DNA of 64,000 nucleotides from Sanghuangporus weigelae (GCA_033182465.1 CP137321.1:930001-994000), one strand, 5' to 3'; shown: positions 1-14,234, counted from the first letter of the stretch. Notes: generated by a model from the sequence alone, not told the origin. Program-made: numbers and translations.

Positions 1-518
1 TCTTTTGGGTCACCAGTGTATACTGTAAGTAGAATGGTTGCTCTCCTTCGCTCGACAATCCTACCAGAATAAACAATACGTAATGTATCACTACACATAG
101 ACGACAGGCCATGACTCCTGACGCACCATTTCTCTACCGCAAAAATCTGGTACCCAGCTATTTTCACGTCCTCTTCCACTACTTCAAAGCGACTGTCACA
201 GTTGAACCAACGTCTTTGATCTCTCACTTCCGTTTGTGCAATTTCCGGAGGCGCCGAATCTGCTCGTGATCTTGTCAGCCTGTTACTGCTGGTTTTGCTC
301 TTTACCGGTCGAAGTTGCAAATCTGGTACGACGCGTTTGGGGCATGACGCGGGCACGAGCAGGCGTCTTGGAAGGCTAGGGATTTGAGACTTTGGCGGCT
401 GGGTGCGACGGTGAACGGGAGAATGGCGAGAGACGGAAGAGCTAGAAACTGTCGGCGAAAGTGGCGGGGAGATGGGAGGCGTGTTAGCAGTATCAGAGCG
501 TAAGCGCGGCTTGTCCAT
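1..518 (-). CDS. STB6-like N-terminal domain protein (5' part, runs off left edge)
   Basis: Only the first exons are in the window. The ATG at 518 opens exon 1 (518-127), which encodes a Ser/Pro/Arg-rich leader of about 110 residues. A 66-nt intron (126-61) splits a Trp codon, and exon 2 continues to base 1. Across the joint the protein reads YQIFAVEKWIVERRR then LLTVYTGDPK, which matches what I remember of the N-terminal domain of the fungal STB6/STB2-like family. Yeast Stb2/Stb6 were found as Sin3-binding proteins; their biochemical role is poorly defined. Without splicing, the joint does not give the family reading. The gene is divergent from the LON-RING gene across about 0.5 kb. The family call rests on one short block, so it is moderately sure; that this is a coding gene is more certain. 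Confidence 0.7.
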   Translation of the reverse strand, partial: MDKPRLRSDTANTPPISPPLSPTVSSSSVSRHSPVHRRTQPPKSQIPSLPRRLLVPASCPKRVVPDLQLRPVKSKTSSNRLTRSRADSAPPEIAQTEVRDQRRWFNCDSRFEVVEEDVKIAGYQIFAVEKWCVRSHGLSSMCSDTLRIVYSGRIVERRRATILLTVYTGDPK

Positions 519-1026
519 AGGGAAGATGAGATGTTGCGCGAGGGGTCAATTGCCATGCCATGAGAATCATCTCGTTCCGACGCGTGACTTGAGACGCGAC
601 TGGTCAATAGTTACGTAATAAACATGTTTCACGTTATTTGATCTGGTTTGGCTGCACAATGGATCGGCAAAATGCTGTATGGGGACTCGGAGAAGTCTTA
701 AATAGAGCCTGTCGCTTTATTACCTAAGAAACGGAAGCGCCTCGCCGCCGACGCCGGCCGGGGCATCACAATCAATGATATCCAGACAAGATGTGCGAAA
801 TGCTCGGAAGATATGCCTTCATTCTAGCTGCAGACGACTGCAAACACGACATAAAACTGCCAATTGTAGAAAAGTCGAATCCATCCAGATTGGTATCCTC
901 AGGCTTATATAATCTTCGATGAGCACTCACGACTGTAGAGGTATCCACCATTTCTCAATTCATCTTGCGCTCTTCCAAGCTCGCCATGGCGCTCGAATAC
1001 CCTAGTTCCCCTCTCCGACCCCTCTC
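519..1026. promoter_or_regulatory. Divergent intergenic region between STB6-like and LON-RING genes
   Basis: This 508-bp gap lies between two start codons facing away from each other and should carry both promoters. It contains one ACGCGT (580-585), a hexamer that recurs in other divergent gaps of this window, and a perfect TTACGTAA palindrome (611-618) of the type bound by Yap/ATF bZIP factors in other fungi. Binding is inference only. I see no open frame worth calling. Confidence 0.5.
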
Positions 1027-3466
1027 ATGACCACTCAGACGCTTGTCGACAGCGACATCTTCCAAAACATTGTCATCCAAGAAGACGCCGGACTGACATC
1101 CGAGACGACGGTGGCCACACAACCTGCAAATCGAGACGGCACAGCCCGAGCGGCATCTGCCGGCGATGAGCAGCTCCCTGGGACAGCCATCGGCCGCAGT
1201 GCGCACGATGGCCGGCGCTTGTCTTCTGGTGATCGCAGACAGCAGGCACAAGAGCCCGAGCCAGACCATGGCCACTCGCCTCCTCGACCTGCCCACGGGC
1301 TCCTAGATAATTCGTCTACTTCCTCTCACGAACTTCCTACCACCATGCGCGACCTTCTTAGTTCGTATGCACCTCTGCTATCCTGTCCGGCGTGTTCGCC
1401 GCCTTCCTTTTTGGTCTCACCGACAACTCTGCATTGTGGGCATACAGTTTGTGCGAGGCACGTCCGGACAGAAGAATTCACTCGACCTTCCTCTTCCTCC
1501 TCGGCCTGTGCCTCTTCCTTTGCGGCATCATTTTTGCCATTGACAACCGGCTCGCATGCATCCTCGAGCAACTCAAGTCCCGGGACACTTCCGAATGCGT
1601 CTTCCTCTGTTCCTGTATTACCTACCTGTCCACTCTTGACTTGTCGCCCCCGAGCCCGCCGTCAGGTAATCACTCCCAACATCCCTCCAGAGTCTACCGT
1701 AGCATATTATCCTCCCATTCTTCAACCAAACGCTCCGGAGCTTGGTGAAACTAATCGAATTACGGTTTCGGATCCGCGCCTGGACGTATCCTTGGGCCGT
1801 GTTCTGCATCTACTTGAGAAGGCAAGAAGTTGGCAAACTCGAGAGAACATTGAACAGAGGCTGACGGAGGAGAGTGACGGGTCCGCCGATGAATCACAAG
1901 AGGAAGAAGAGAACGGTGAAGATGCCGTACCTGAGTCTGGATCACGTCCGTCTACTAACAGGACAAGGCGAAGGAGTAGGCCCGCTTCGAGGTCGCGGAA
2001 ACGCTCACGAAGAGATGATAATTGGGACGGCAGACACTATCGACACCGAACGCGTGAAGAACTCGTAGAACGATTTATTAAAGAATTATCGGAGAGCCTC
2101 ACTTGCGAAATTTGTTTCATGCTGCTGTATCAGCCGGTCACTACTCCTTGCCAGCATGTGCGTTATTGGTTCCCGATTATTTCTCTCGTCATACTGATAT
2201 TCATCGGATGAGTAGACTTTCTGTGCAAAGTGCCTACAACGCTCTCTTGATCATGGAACAAGATGTCCGCTATGCCGACAAGAGATGCCTCCGTTTTCTT
2301 ATTTCCAGGACCATCCCTTCAACAAAGTTGTCCTTGCAATCTGTGAGCTCTAAAATCACGGATGACTTCAACTTCCTATTCTAAAAGCTCAATATGGTGT
2401 ACAGTATTGAAAGCAATTCCAGAAGGATATGCAGATCGAGGTCGAGCGATTGAAGAAGAGGAACGCGATGGCCGGCTGAACACTCCGATATTCGTCTGTC
2501 AATTGGCTTTCCCCGGTATCCCAACTCTCCTGCACTTCTACGAACCTCGGTGAGTTTAATCATATCGTGCAAACCGAACCGTTTTAGACGCGAAGATCCT
2601 TACATCGCTCCTCATTATCTCATTGTCTCCACTTCTACTCAGTTATCGATTAATGTTGCGACGCTGTCTAGAATCACCTACACCGTGCTTCGGTATGATC
2701 ATGCCCCAGCGGACTGTTGGTGCCGGAAGTAGTGATTATGGTACTATGTTGGAGATAAAGAGCGTGCAAATGCTTCCAGATGGTCGAAGCATGGTCGAGA
2801 CCATAGGAACACATCGCTTTCGTATAATGGAAACTGGCACGTTAGACGGATACATGGTCGGTCGAATAGAGAGGTGAATACCTCTTACTTGCGTAAACTC
2901 CAGCTCCCTAACTTTTTCTACAGAATTGATGATATTCCTCGGGAGCTTGAAGACGAAGCAGAACGGAGCCTTTCGTCCTTGGTGGATTCTTCAGCGGATT
3001 CTTCTTCTTCGAATGCGTCACCTTCGCGGATTCCGCCGCCGACCGCAGATGAGCTTATCGCTATCTGTCATGGCTTTGTTGAACAGCTGCGAAATGGGAC
3101 AGCGCCGTGGGTAGTACAACGGTTGAACAATACTTATGGCCCGATGCCGAATGACGTAAACAGATTCAGCTTTTGGATGGCACAGGTAAGCGCACGTGGA
3201 AGTCACGGTGTACATTTAAATTCGGATGCTGATTGGCTGACCGGCCTTTTTAGGTGCTGCCGATAGAGGAGCATGAGAAGGCAAAGTTATTAGTAATAAG
3301 ATCTGCACGGGCACGACTTCGACTTGTAGTGCATTGGATTGAGCAGCTGAATAGCAATTGGTGAGCAAAGAATGTCTCGCCTGGGAGACATGGATTACGT
3401 TGATAACAGACTGCTAAGCACACGTTTCTCGTTAGGTGGTTCTCTCGAGGTTGTAATATATCATGA
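1027..3466 (+). CDS. LON-domain and double RING-finger protein (LONRF type)
   Basis: Seven exons (1027-2157, 2216-2342, 2405-2549, 2643-2873, 2924-3185, 3254-3360, 3436-3466) give 677 residues. After a low-complexity leader, a first RING starts with CPAC and LHCGHTVCARH, but is interrupted by a Ser-rich insert before CPLLTC. A second, compact RING runs from LTCEIC through TPCQH, TFCAKC to CPLC, with an intron splitting it after the His. Next comes a LON substrate-binding (ATP-dependent protease N-terminal) domain beginning TPIFVCQLAFPG and ending near the C-terminus; there is no AAA+ or protease part. LONRF proteins are thought to act as ubiquitin E3 ligases. Animal members carry TPR repeats between the RINGs; here that segment is charged, Arg/Ser-rich and disordered-looking. 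The family call is firm, the E3 role is inferred from the domains. Confidence 0.9.
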
Positions 3467-3853
3467 GCATCTCATCGGTTGGATATTATTCATTGTTCTA
3501 TTACTGGTTGTGTGTGCCATTTGTTGTATCATGAATTTGCATATTAAGATGTAGCTGTATTTGTCATATGCCTACGTCTTTTCACCTGGATCTTATGAAG
3601 TCGTGTGTATTTTGACTTGATGAGGGCTTCGCCCGGATGGAGCCGGCGTGACGTCGGGTCGGGCCGTCGGCAATGTGGATGTGATGTTGTCACTCGGCAG
3701 CTTCAGACAGAAAGTCATCATCACTCAGCAACTGGCTCAAGATATTCTCCTCTTCTCTCTCACAGTCCCCGTCCCATCGTCTCTCTCTCCTTTCCACGAC
3801 CACCGACCGTATAATTTGCTTGCATACTCCCATCTACGTGCTCTAGTTCAAAC
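3467..3853. other. Intergenic gap upstream of glucose-6-phosphate dehydrogenase
   Basis: This 387-bp gap holds the 3' flank of the LON-RING gene and the promoter of the dehydrogenase gene. A pyrimidine-rich stretch lies about 50-100 bp before the start codon (around 3750-3800), a common feature of fungal promoters. I see no gene or repeat in it. Confidence 0.4.
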
Positions 3854-5734
3854 ATGGCTGGAACCATACCTTCCCTGCAATCGTCAAGCCATGAGCTTAA
3901 GGACAACACGGTCATCATTGGTGGGTAATCTGGGCCTACGTAATCTTCTTGTCTTTCCGTTCTGACGGCGATTCGATGTAGTCCTCGGAGCATCTGGGGA
4001 CCTCGCAAAGAAGAAGGTGTGCATATTCTACATTCGTTGTGCTCCCATAGGCGCGCATATATCCAAGAATTCGGGAATTCTCGATACTGACTGAACAACA
4101 ACTCTATTTGCGTTATTTCACTCCAGACGTTCCCCGCCCTGTTTGGACTGTACAGGATGGGGTATCTTCCAAGAGGCGTGCATATAGTTGGCTATGCGCG
4201 CACAAAAATGGACTTGGTTGAGTTTCATAAGCGAGCGACGTCCTATATCAAGAACCCGGATGACGATCCAGCAATCGCAGCGAAGATTGAAGAGTTCAAG
4301 GGATTCTCCACATACGTTTCCGGTTCCTACGAGGATCCGGCGGCATTTCAGGCGCTTACGAAGCATATTGAAGATATCGAGAGCGAGTATGGGTCTCCAG
4401 AACGTAACCGCTTGTTCTACCTGGCACTTCCACCCAGTGTGTTCATTCCTGTGGCGAAGAACCTCCGAGAGAACTGTTATGCGCCCAACATAAACAGAAT
4501 GATTGTTGAGAAGCCATTCGGAAAGGATCTCGACAGTTGCCGGGAGCTACTTGGTTCACTTAAACAACACTGGACGGAAGATGAGACGTTCCGAATTGAC
4601 CATTATCTCGGCAAGGAGATGGTGAAGAACATGCTTGTCCTGCGTTTTGCGAACATCGCTTTCTCTTCAGGCTGGGATAGGAACTCGATTAGCAATGTAC
4701 AAATCACCTTCAAGGAACCGTTTGGTACTGAAGGGCGAGGAGGTTACTTCGACGAGTTTGGTGTTATTCGTGATATTCTCCAGAACCGTACGCATATCTC
4801 GGCTTGGACGTGTTGCGTCTGGTTATTCATACTATGACGTATAGATTTGTTGCAGGTACTAAGCATCCTGACTATGGAACGACCTGTATCATTCTCTGCC
4901 GAGGATATTCGCGATGAGAAGGTTCGTGATCTTATCATATCCTGTGGCGGTACAATCTCATCTTCTTCACGATGAAGGTGAAAGTGCTTCGATGTGTTCC
5001 GCCCATCGCACAAGAGGACACGCTTCTCGGACAATACGTTGCAGCCGACGGAAAGCCCGGGTATCTCGATGATGAGACAGTCCCTCCCAATTCGGTCTGC
5101 CCGACCTACGCTTCAACAACACTCTGGATAAATAACCCCCGATGGGAAGGGGTCCCTTTCATACTCAAAGCCGGAAAGGGTATGCTCTGCATGAATTCTA
5201 TAATAAATTGAGGCTTACCTTACTTTCCAAGCCCTCAATGAGGCGAAAGTGGAAATTCGTATCCAATATAAGGACGTCACGCAAGGCATCTTCAAGGACA
5301 TAGCGCGAAACGAACTTGTCATCCGCATTCAGCCCACCGAGTCCATTTATCTCAAACTTAATTCGAAGGTTCCCGGTTTGAACACCCGCACTGTACCAAT
5401 TGAAATGGATTTGACGTACAAGCGTCGATTCAGTGAAGCGCACATTCCAGAGGCATATGAAAGCCTCATCTTGGATGCCCTCAGGGGAGATCATTCTAAC
5501 TTCGTTCGAGATGATGAGCTAGATGTGGCATGGAGAGTAAGTGTATGCTACAGTTGTTGTAGGTGTTCTGATTTTAATTACTTGTTCTAGATCTTCACTC
5601 CTATCCTTCATTGGATTGACGGCAAAATGGGTCCTCCACCTCGGCCACTTCCGTATCCGTATGGATCGAGAGGTCCGAAAGAACTCAATGCGTTCATCCG
5701 GAAATACGACTACAAACGTACAGATCGGCAATAG
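3854..5734 (+). CDS. ZWF1: Glucose-6-phosphate 1-dehydrogenase
   Basis: Seven exons (3854-3920, 3982-4016, 4127-4787, 4845-4921, 4978-5179, 5232-5536, 5591-5734) give 496 residues, the usual length for the family. The enzyme oxidises glucose 6-phosphate with NADP+ and is the first, rate-setting step of the cytosolic pentose phosphate pathway. The NADP-binding loop [10 protein letters not shown] is near residue 25 and is split by the second intron. The active-site signature RIDHYLGKE is at about residues 190-198, and [10 protein letters not shown] lies before it. The C-terminal half, with [20 protein letters not shown] and the long beta-sheet region, is complete to the stop. All joints keep frame and restore conserved blocks. 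Nothing is missing, so this should be an active housekeeping enzyme. Confidence 0.98.
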
Positions 5735-8700
5735 TGCGTCTTCCCTATTTCCAGCTATAATTCCATCTCACCAATTTCTGCTTCAGCACTTGGCCAGTCA
5801 CGAATGTCTCCCAACTCTAAAGGCACTACTATATTTTGCAGCAACTGTCCTGTTTCAGATTTTTTGATAACACGAAGAGCATTGGGCTCATAAGCAGCTA
5901 TGTTGTCTTGAGCTATGTATGTAATGTCAGATAGAGAGAAATGTCCACGACTTGCATTATTTTTGAAGCGCTGATACCTCTGTTGAGGTCAATTCCGCGA
6001 TCTAATGTTACTGTTCCGCTTAGGCCGACAGAATCAGCCCCGCAAACCTCCAAAAACGGAAGTCGAAGGATTAGCAGATTTTCGAAACTTGGGTTCCCTC
6101 ATCACTGATATCACCGACGTCTCAACTTCTCCCACTGCTTCTTGAAATTCTCCATCGCAACTTTCCCTATGGCGTTAGTAAGTTGTCCAACTGCTGGGTC
6201 AATAGAGTGGTCTAATGGTTGCTTTGTGGTGTTGGTCGGAAGCCGTAGCAAAGTCAGCAATTGTCGAGCGATATCTACATTCAATACTCCTCGAGGTCTA
6301 TATACCGGACGAGCCAAGAACTGGATAGAGTTCTAAATCTGTAGTATATCTCCATCTGTGATTTGGACAAATCTGCGATAAGCTAGATGATGCTGAATAG
6401 ACGCGCCCTCCTAGTATGCCAGCTCTTTTCCTGGTTGACAGTATAGCTGAATCTTGTCATCAAAAAGGCAAGTCGTCACTCAAGGGCCTTATCGACTCAT
6501 GCTACAGATGCTAGTTGCTCCGTGACTGCTGCAAGGGACCTGGACCAGGAGTTTCATGCGGCAGGCCGTTGATCGGTTCCCTAGATGCTTATGTGACTTC
6601 TTTCTGCCATTTTATACACATGAACTTTTGGCACCTAGCGTAGCATTAGCTTGCGTATCTTCTGGTCATAATGGATCTCCTCGGAGCTCCCCTTTCAACC
6701 CCCTTGTGAGACTTCTAAACGCTGGAGCACGCTGTACCCTGGGGCACATTATCTCGCCAAGAAGACGCGGACTGACATATGCGATTGGCTAAGCTACGAA
6801 TACGATACAGCTTCTTCTGCCCATGGGACGCAAAAATCTGGAGTATCATACGTGTTTGCGTTACCTCAAAAGCCTTATGCACCTATCTTATTGGCATGTT
6901 TTGCCATATAGAGTGCACGAACCACACAGATATGATCGGTGGTGCCTGCCAACGGCTCGCACGATATTGTCTCGAGAAAAGAAGCTATTGGTAGGCATAT
7001 GCGTCTTTCTTCCTCACCGCTCCATATTTAGCGTTTACTAAACCGATTCATAGGACCTTCTTCATTTTTGCCCTGACAGCTCGTCTCCCCGAGCCCTCAC
7101 ACAGCATTTCGGTGAGCGTTTTCCCCGAAACTACACAAGGAAGCGTCAAGTTTGGCGCCACTTTCAAGGGCCTCAATATACCGAATATTCAGCGCTATCT
7201 TATTTTGGAAGCTACATAGACGAAACATGTGTACTAAAGCCTGCGACAATAGAATCAAGATTTTGTCTGTACAGACTATGGCTTCCCCACAGCAACTCCA
7301 CGAGGTGTTTCAGCTAAATGACCGAGCTTTTGCGCGTCTTTCGCGCAGGGGAAGGGGTGAGAGAATGTCCTCCAGGGACTAGTCCGTTTTCTGTCAAGAA
7401 ATATCCCCTTGATAGCCTGGATAGATGGCAGAAATATTTCTCGACCAAAGACCATTTGCCCGGCTGGAATCACATATTGGTCGCGTTCAAACCCCCCCCC
7501 CCCCCCGCCGCGCGCAAAATGCCCCAGTTTTTCATTTGCGTTTATGCATCTGGACTTACACACGATCAATGAACAGGTTCTAGGCTCAATTTCCTTGATC
7601 GGCTCACACCCCATCCCTATTCTTCTTTAGTTTACTTATCAGTAAGTATCTCTGGATATTCGCCTGGAAATGAATGGTGTATGAGCGGCGTTAAAGCTAT
7701 TATACCATCTGGAAAAGGAGAGCCATCGATACGCGTTGCACCCGGCATTGTTGGCGGGCAAGCGAACCTAGCTCATTGGCCACATAGCTTCATTTCTTGA
7801 GAAATATATCCCGGATTTGTATCTGCCTTCCTCAACAACGATGAACTCAATCTTGCGTTTTCTCCTTGGAATTTTGCTCACCTTTCTTCTATTCTAATAG
7901 TTGAAGTCGAAACAGAGAAGTCACGTTTGATTAGCAAATGAGTCGACGTCTCCGGCAATAGATCCTCAGCAGAAGACCAATCGCAGCATTTGAAATTCAA
8001 ATTGCGTACGATCGTGCTACTCAGGCACCCCGTCTGAATGATTGCTGCTGGCCCGTGGCCACTTTTTTCGGAAATGGAAGGTAGCGATGCTGGTGAACTT
8101 GTCTCATTCTATCACAACAATCTGAACATGGTGACCAGATTTACCTCAATGAGGAATCATCTTTGGTTTTATCCTACAGTTCGAAGCATGTTCGGAAAAA
8201 CATATCATGTGCATTCTTTCTGGCCTACGACGTTCACGTACAGGTGTTTCAGAATGACGGGTAAGTGTATCGAGACATACATGCATGCACAGATCAAGCT
8301 AGCTCTATTCACAAACAGTTTGTCAGGATGACAACCTATAATGATCCGTATACGTTCTTTGGTAGCTCAGCTCTATGCTGGTTTTAAAAAAAAAGTCGTG
8401 TTGAAGGAACTTATAGTCTATAATGACGGCATCAGTAGCAAGCCCCACATCATAATTCTAAAAGACTGTTGCTTATTCCCCACGTTCATAAGGACATTGT
8501 ACCTTTTCCTTACACTGTTGTACAGAAACCGACATATAAGGGACTCCTTTGGGCCACAGACACTGATTTTCGTGTTTCAGCGGCCTTTTCGAGCTTTAAA
8601 TCCGTCGCTTGTCGGTTCCGATGAATAACGTGATCGGACAACAGATCCGGAACTCCTCATGTGATCGTGATCTGAAGCAACTTCTCTTCCAACATCCATG

Positions 8701-8928
8701 TGGCATAAGCTCTTAGACCAATAAAATCCTGCAACATCCATCCTGCAGTCCATCTGCGAAGGTTCTATAAACATTTTTATCACTCGTGACATGACAGATC
8801 ATGATGCGCATTTACGGATTCAATTTACTCTGTAATTTCTACTCTCTCGTGAGTTTTTCCGAATTTGCATATAAGATGCCATCGTCGGTTGAGTACTCGT
8901 CTCTTCAGCGAGTCTGACATCCCCAAAG
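5735..8928. other. Gene-poor stretch of about 3.2 kb without a supported gene
   Basis: This is the longest interval without a recognisable gene. It holds only short open frames on both strands with no family motif. One short frame at 6111-6317 (minus) has a protein-like C-terminal end but no start and no upstream exon. A possible two-exon frame, 6823-6990 joined to 7054-7315 (plus) across a GT-AG gap, codes for a His/Trp/Tyr-rich peptide that I do not recognise. A run of 15 C bases lies at 7492-7506. The dense, spliced genes on either side make this look like decayed or lineage-specific DNA rather than a missed housekeeping gene. I saw no terminal repeats, polymerase motifs or target-site duplications that would name a mobile element. 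Confidence 0.5.
7492..7506. repeat. C15 mononucleotide run
   Basis: Fifteen consecutive C bases, followed directly by CG-rich sequence, in an otherwise unremarkable gene-poor region. It is the longest C or G run I noticed in the window. Length is likely to vary between isolates or sequencing reads. Confidence 0.9.
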
Positions 8929-11237
<2,309 letters not shown>

Positions 11238-11327
11238 AAGATACCTTTTCAAGTTACTTTGCTAGCATGAGTTTCTTTGGATGAATTGCTTTTTCAATCT
11301 GCTTTCAAAGTCGGAATGTTTTGTTTT

Positions 11328-11370
11328 ATGATTGCACTCTGAATGATTGCACTCTGAATGATTGCACTCT
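11328..11370. repeat. Three-copy 15-bp tandem repeat in glucoamylase 3' flank
   Basis: The unit GAATGATTGCACTCT occurs perfectly twice (11341-11355, 11356-11370), preceded by a 13-bp partial copy. It lies about 90-130 bp past the glucoamylase stop, so it is probably in the 3' untranslated region or terminator. A smaller direct repeat of TCGTCCCAAA lies at 11465-11484. Confidence 0.9.
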
Positions 11371-11509
11371 GAAGATGCATCGACGGAATCAGATATCTAT
11401 CACATCCACACACAAACTGCAGCGAATCCCCAAAATTTCGCTATAGATCAAGCTACCGAATGGATCGTCCCAAATCGTCCCAAATAAGCATCCGGAAACA
11501 TCAAGACAT

Positions 11510-12871
11510 CTAACGTCGCTTTTTTAATCGGGAGCTTGTGTGTATCGGGTTTTCCGGGGTATCATCGGGCTGAGAGCTGGTCTCTCTACAGCGCAGGGGA
11601 AGGTTATCAGAACGCGAACAATGAAGAGCAGGGTCGACTGCGTACCCTTCATCGTCGCTTCTTGTATCCTCAGCGTTCTGGCCACTGATTACGCGCCAGG
11701 CGACGTTGCATATCATGCCGAACCAGATCATCTGAATAAACTGCATGATAATGCACACGTTACGTTAGCACGAGATTGATCAATTGATTAAGAAGGATTT
11801 ACCTGCAGAGATATTAACATGGTCAGGAACCCCATCCAAATTTGGTACGTCCAATAATGATTGTTCTCGGGAGCCCAGACAAATGGTATGAGCGTTGAAG
11901 CGTCAGAGTAAGTGGACTTGATGACGAGTATGAACAGGACATGGCGGGTGATAAACCATGATAATAAAAACCAGGTGAACGTCGCGTCGCAGATCGAGGG
12001 TAGGGAGAGGTAGCGGAACATCTTAGCCAGCTAGAGAAAAAAGATGGGATTAGAGTATTACCATGAATGCAATGGCAGAGAATCGTACTGGAAGGAAAAT
12101 GTCACAGTAATCCATGAGGACCATGATTAAGCTCCCAACTCGAGTGAAGTTGTAGAAGTAAGATAAAACCATAAGCACGATGGTAATGACATGATGGGTC
12201 ATCATTTGCCAGTGGTCCTTGCGACGGGCCTCGGCATTGAGGATCAGCACTTGATGTATGTAAAACGCCGTTTGAGTTAGGTAGTAAAGTTTCAGAGGTG
12301 CGGCGAGAGGTATATGTGGGTAACCCAACCAAACTTTGGAAGGATTGAAGGGAGCCGTCGGGAGTTGCGAATGTATGTACTGTTTGGGGGATGTTAAATG
12401 GTTTAGTTCGTAAAACGTGATTATACTCACCAGACCGTAAGCCCATTGAACAGTGTAATAAACCATGGACCAGCCCTGCTCGGCGAAACGGAGCACGCTT
12501 CTTCTAACAATTCGTTCTTCCCTCCGTTTCTTGCGCAAGACTTCGCTTTTCTCGATGGTAAACCCGTTGCCATTCATAAGTGGGGCGTTTTCCACGGATC
12601 CGTTGGCAACGTCTTTTAATGGTTCGTATGTTTGCTTTCGCGTGAGATACCAGTGGGCGAACGGCTCCATGAAAAACACTCTGAATACATCCCGGAGGAG
12701 TGCCATGATGGCAATGCAAGTGATGATCAGACAGCCATCCAGAAGGCCTGTCGCGTAGTAATTCGAGGAATAGAAGGAGTCAGAGTCGGTAGGACGATCT
12801 ATGGGGTATGACAGTGTAAAAAAGGGAACCAGGTACGTCGGCATCCATTCTGGAGCGCCTTCGATGTTCAT
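11510..12871 (-). CDS. LAG1: Ceramide synthase (LAG1/LAC1 family, TLC domain)
   Basis: Exons 12871-12431, 12379-12089, 12030-11803 and 11740-11510 give 396 residues. It is a polytopic ER membrane protein with a TLC domain. The catalytic His pair sits in MMTHHVITIVLMVLSYFYN, followed by MDYCDIFLP joined across an intron to LAKMFRYLSLPSICDATF, both typical of LAG1. These enzymes N-acylate sphingoid bases with fatty acyl-CoA to make ceramide. The cytosolic tail is acidic (TRSDDEG). Within the last exon, bases 11645-11586 form a 60-nt stretch with GT-AG ends and a CTGAT branch-like motif, in frame and without a stop, so the tail may be 20 residues shorter in the spliced form. The start at 12871 is the first ATG in the frame; no upstream exon is evident. 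Confidence 0.93.
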
Positions 12872-13256
12872 GTCCAACTTCGCTGCTGGGCAGGAAGTAT
12901 GCAAAAAGGTCGATAGTTGTATGAGCTGGCAGGAGGGAAAGGTGGGTTAGCGACGGAGAGAAAAGAAGTCAGACCATACGTGACCGGATTCACGAGGACG
13001 CGTAGACGAAAGCAACGAACGGACTACGCGTCAATGGCCGCTATCAACACTGTGAGCGCTGTGTTGAACGAGAAGGAACGTGTCCGCGCACGTTCGAAGG
13101 AGAGTTGTCTCTCAGCCCCGGATTTTGTAGGTAGATCCCTTTTTTTACGCGTCGTGTGTAAGTCTATAGGGTGGGAATAGAAAGAAAGTGTTTACTTATT
13201 ACTACTGTGGTGATCGCCGTCGTCGTTGCTTGTTCAATACCTTCAACAAACAAGGC
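12872..13256. promoter_or_regulatory. Divergent promoter region with three ACGCGT sites
   Basis: This 385-bp gap lies between the starts of the ceramide synthase and the snRNP protein genes. It holds three ACGCGT hexamers (12998-13003, 13026-13031, 13147-13152), the densest occurrence in the window. In yeast ACGCGT is the MluI cell-cycle box; whether it has that role here is not shown. Confidence 0.5.
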
Positions 13257-14234
13257 ATGGCCTCTGCAGTCGCACCGAGTCCCACTCTCTACATCAACAA
13301 CCTCAATGACAAAGTAAAAAAGGACGAGCTTCGTGCACAGCTAATTGCCCTTTTCTCCACATATGGGAGAGTAATCGATATCGTCGCCAGAAAGGGCAGC
13401 AAAATGAAAGGACAGGCTTTTCTGTCTTTTGCTGATCTTGCAGAAGCAACTTCTGCTATGCGTGCTTGCGAGGGTATGATCTTCTATGACAAGCCTTTGG
13501 TAAGTTCCCATATCTTTCTGTTCCTCTAGTACTGGCTGACTGCGACTAACAGCATATTCATTACGCCAAAACAAAATCCTACGCCATTCGTCGAAGAGAA
13601 GACCCGGATTTCATTCCTCCAAACCCTGTCAGTGCACAGACGAGATTACCAAACGGCACGTCAGCGTCAAATGGTCTTGAAAAGCGGAATAGAGAGGAGG
13701 ATGAGGAGGACTATCGGCAGCCTAAACGGGAAAAATCGAGCGGAGATGAAGACGGGGAAGAGATGGAACTCGAGGATGACGAAGAAACACAACCTGAGCC
13801 AGGTGTGTTCATATCCCTATTGATCCGTTTGCGATCGATCTTCTGACCATGAAATTAGCTGTCCCCCAAGTGCAAGAACAGCCATCCGCACGATTACTAT
13901 GTACGTCCACTTCGATGACACGCGTAATTTGTAATCTGACTTTGCACAAGGTACAAATTTGCCTGTCGAAGTTACGGACGACGTTCTTGGAGTACTATTT
14001 CAACAGTACGTCCAGTGTTTAGCTACCGCTTCCTGAATCTGACTTTGTCTTGAAAGATACCAAGGTTTCATTTCCACACATGTCGTCCAGGCAGCACAGT
14101 CGAACGCTGCAGGCCAGAAAGTCAAGGTGGCTCAGGTCGTATACGATTCTCCGGAGCTTGCATCCGTCGCGAAAGAAGCACTGGATGGCTTCACTCTCAA
14201 AAAGGGTTGGAACATGTCTGTTGCGTATATTTAG
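13257..14234 (+). CDS. U1A/U2B''-type spliceosomal RNA-binding protein
   Basis: Five exons (13257-13499, 13553-13802, 13859-13900, 13951-14005, 14057-14234) give 255 residues. Two RRM domains flank an acidic, Lys/Glu-rich linker. RRM1 begins PTLYINNLNDKV (RNP2) and has KGQAFLSF (RNP1); RRM2 begins LLCTNLPVEVTDDVL. This layout is that of the U1A/U2B''/SNF family, which binds stem-loops of U1 and/or U2 snRNA. The sequence alone does not settle which RNA it binds; the nearest yeast single-RRM relative is the U2 protein Msl1. All joints keep phase. It lies divergent to the ceramide synthase and convergent with flavocytochrome b2, with about 140 bp between the stops. Confidence 0.93.

Noticed and set aside
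6111-6317. Minus-strand open frame with protein-like C-terminus (KVAMENFKKQWEKLRRR)
   Set aside because: It has no ATG, a stop lies just upstream, no good upstream exon was found and no family is recognisable.
6823-7315. Possible two-exon plus-strand gene in the gene-poor island
   Set aside because: The joint has GT-AG ends, but the peptide is His/Trp/Tyr/Cys-rich, matches nothing I know, and the upstream frame is closed; too weak to call.
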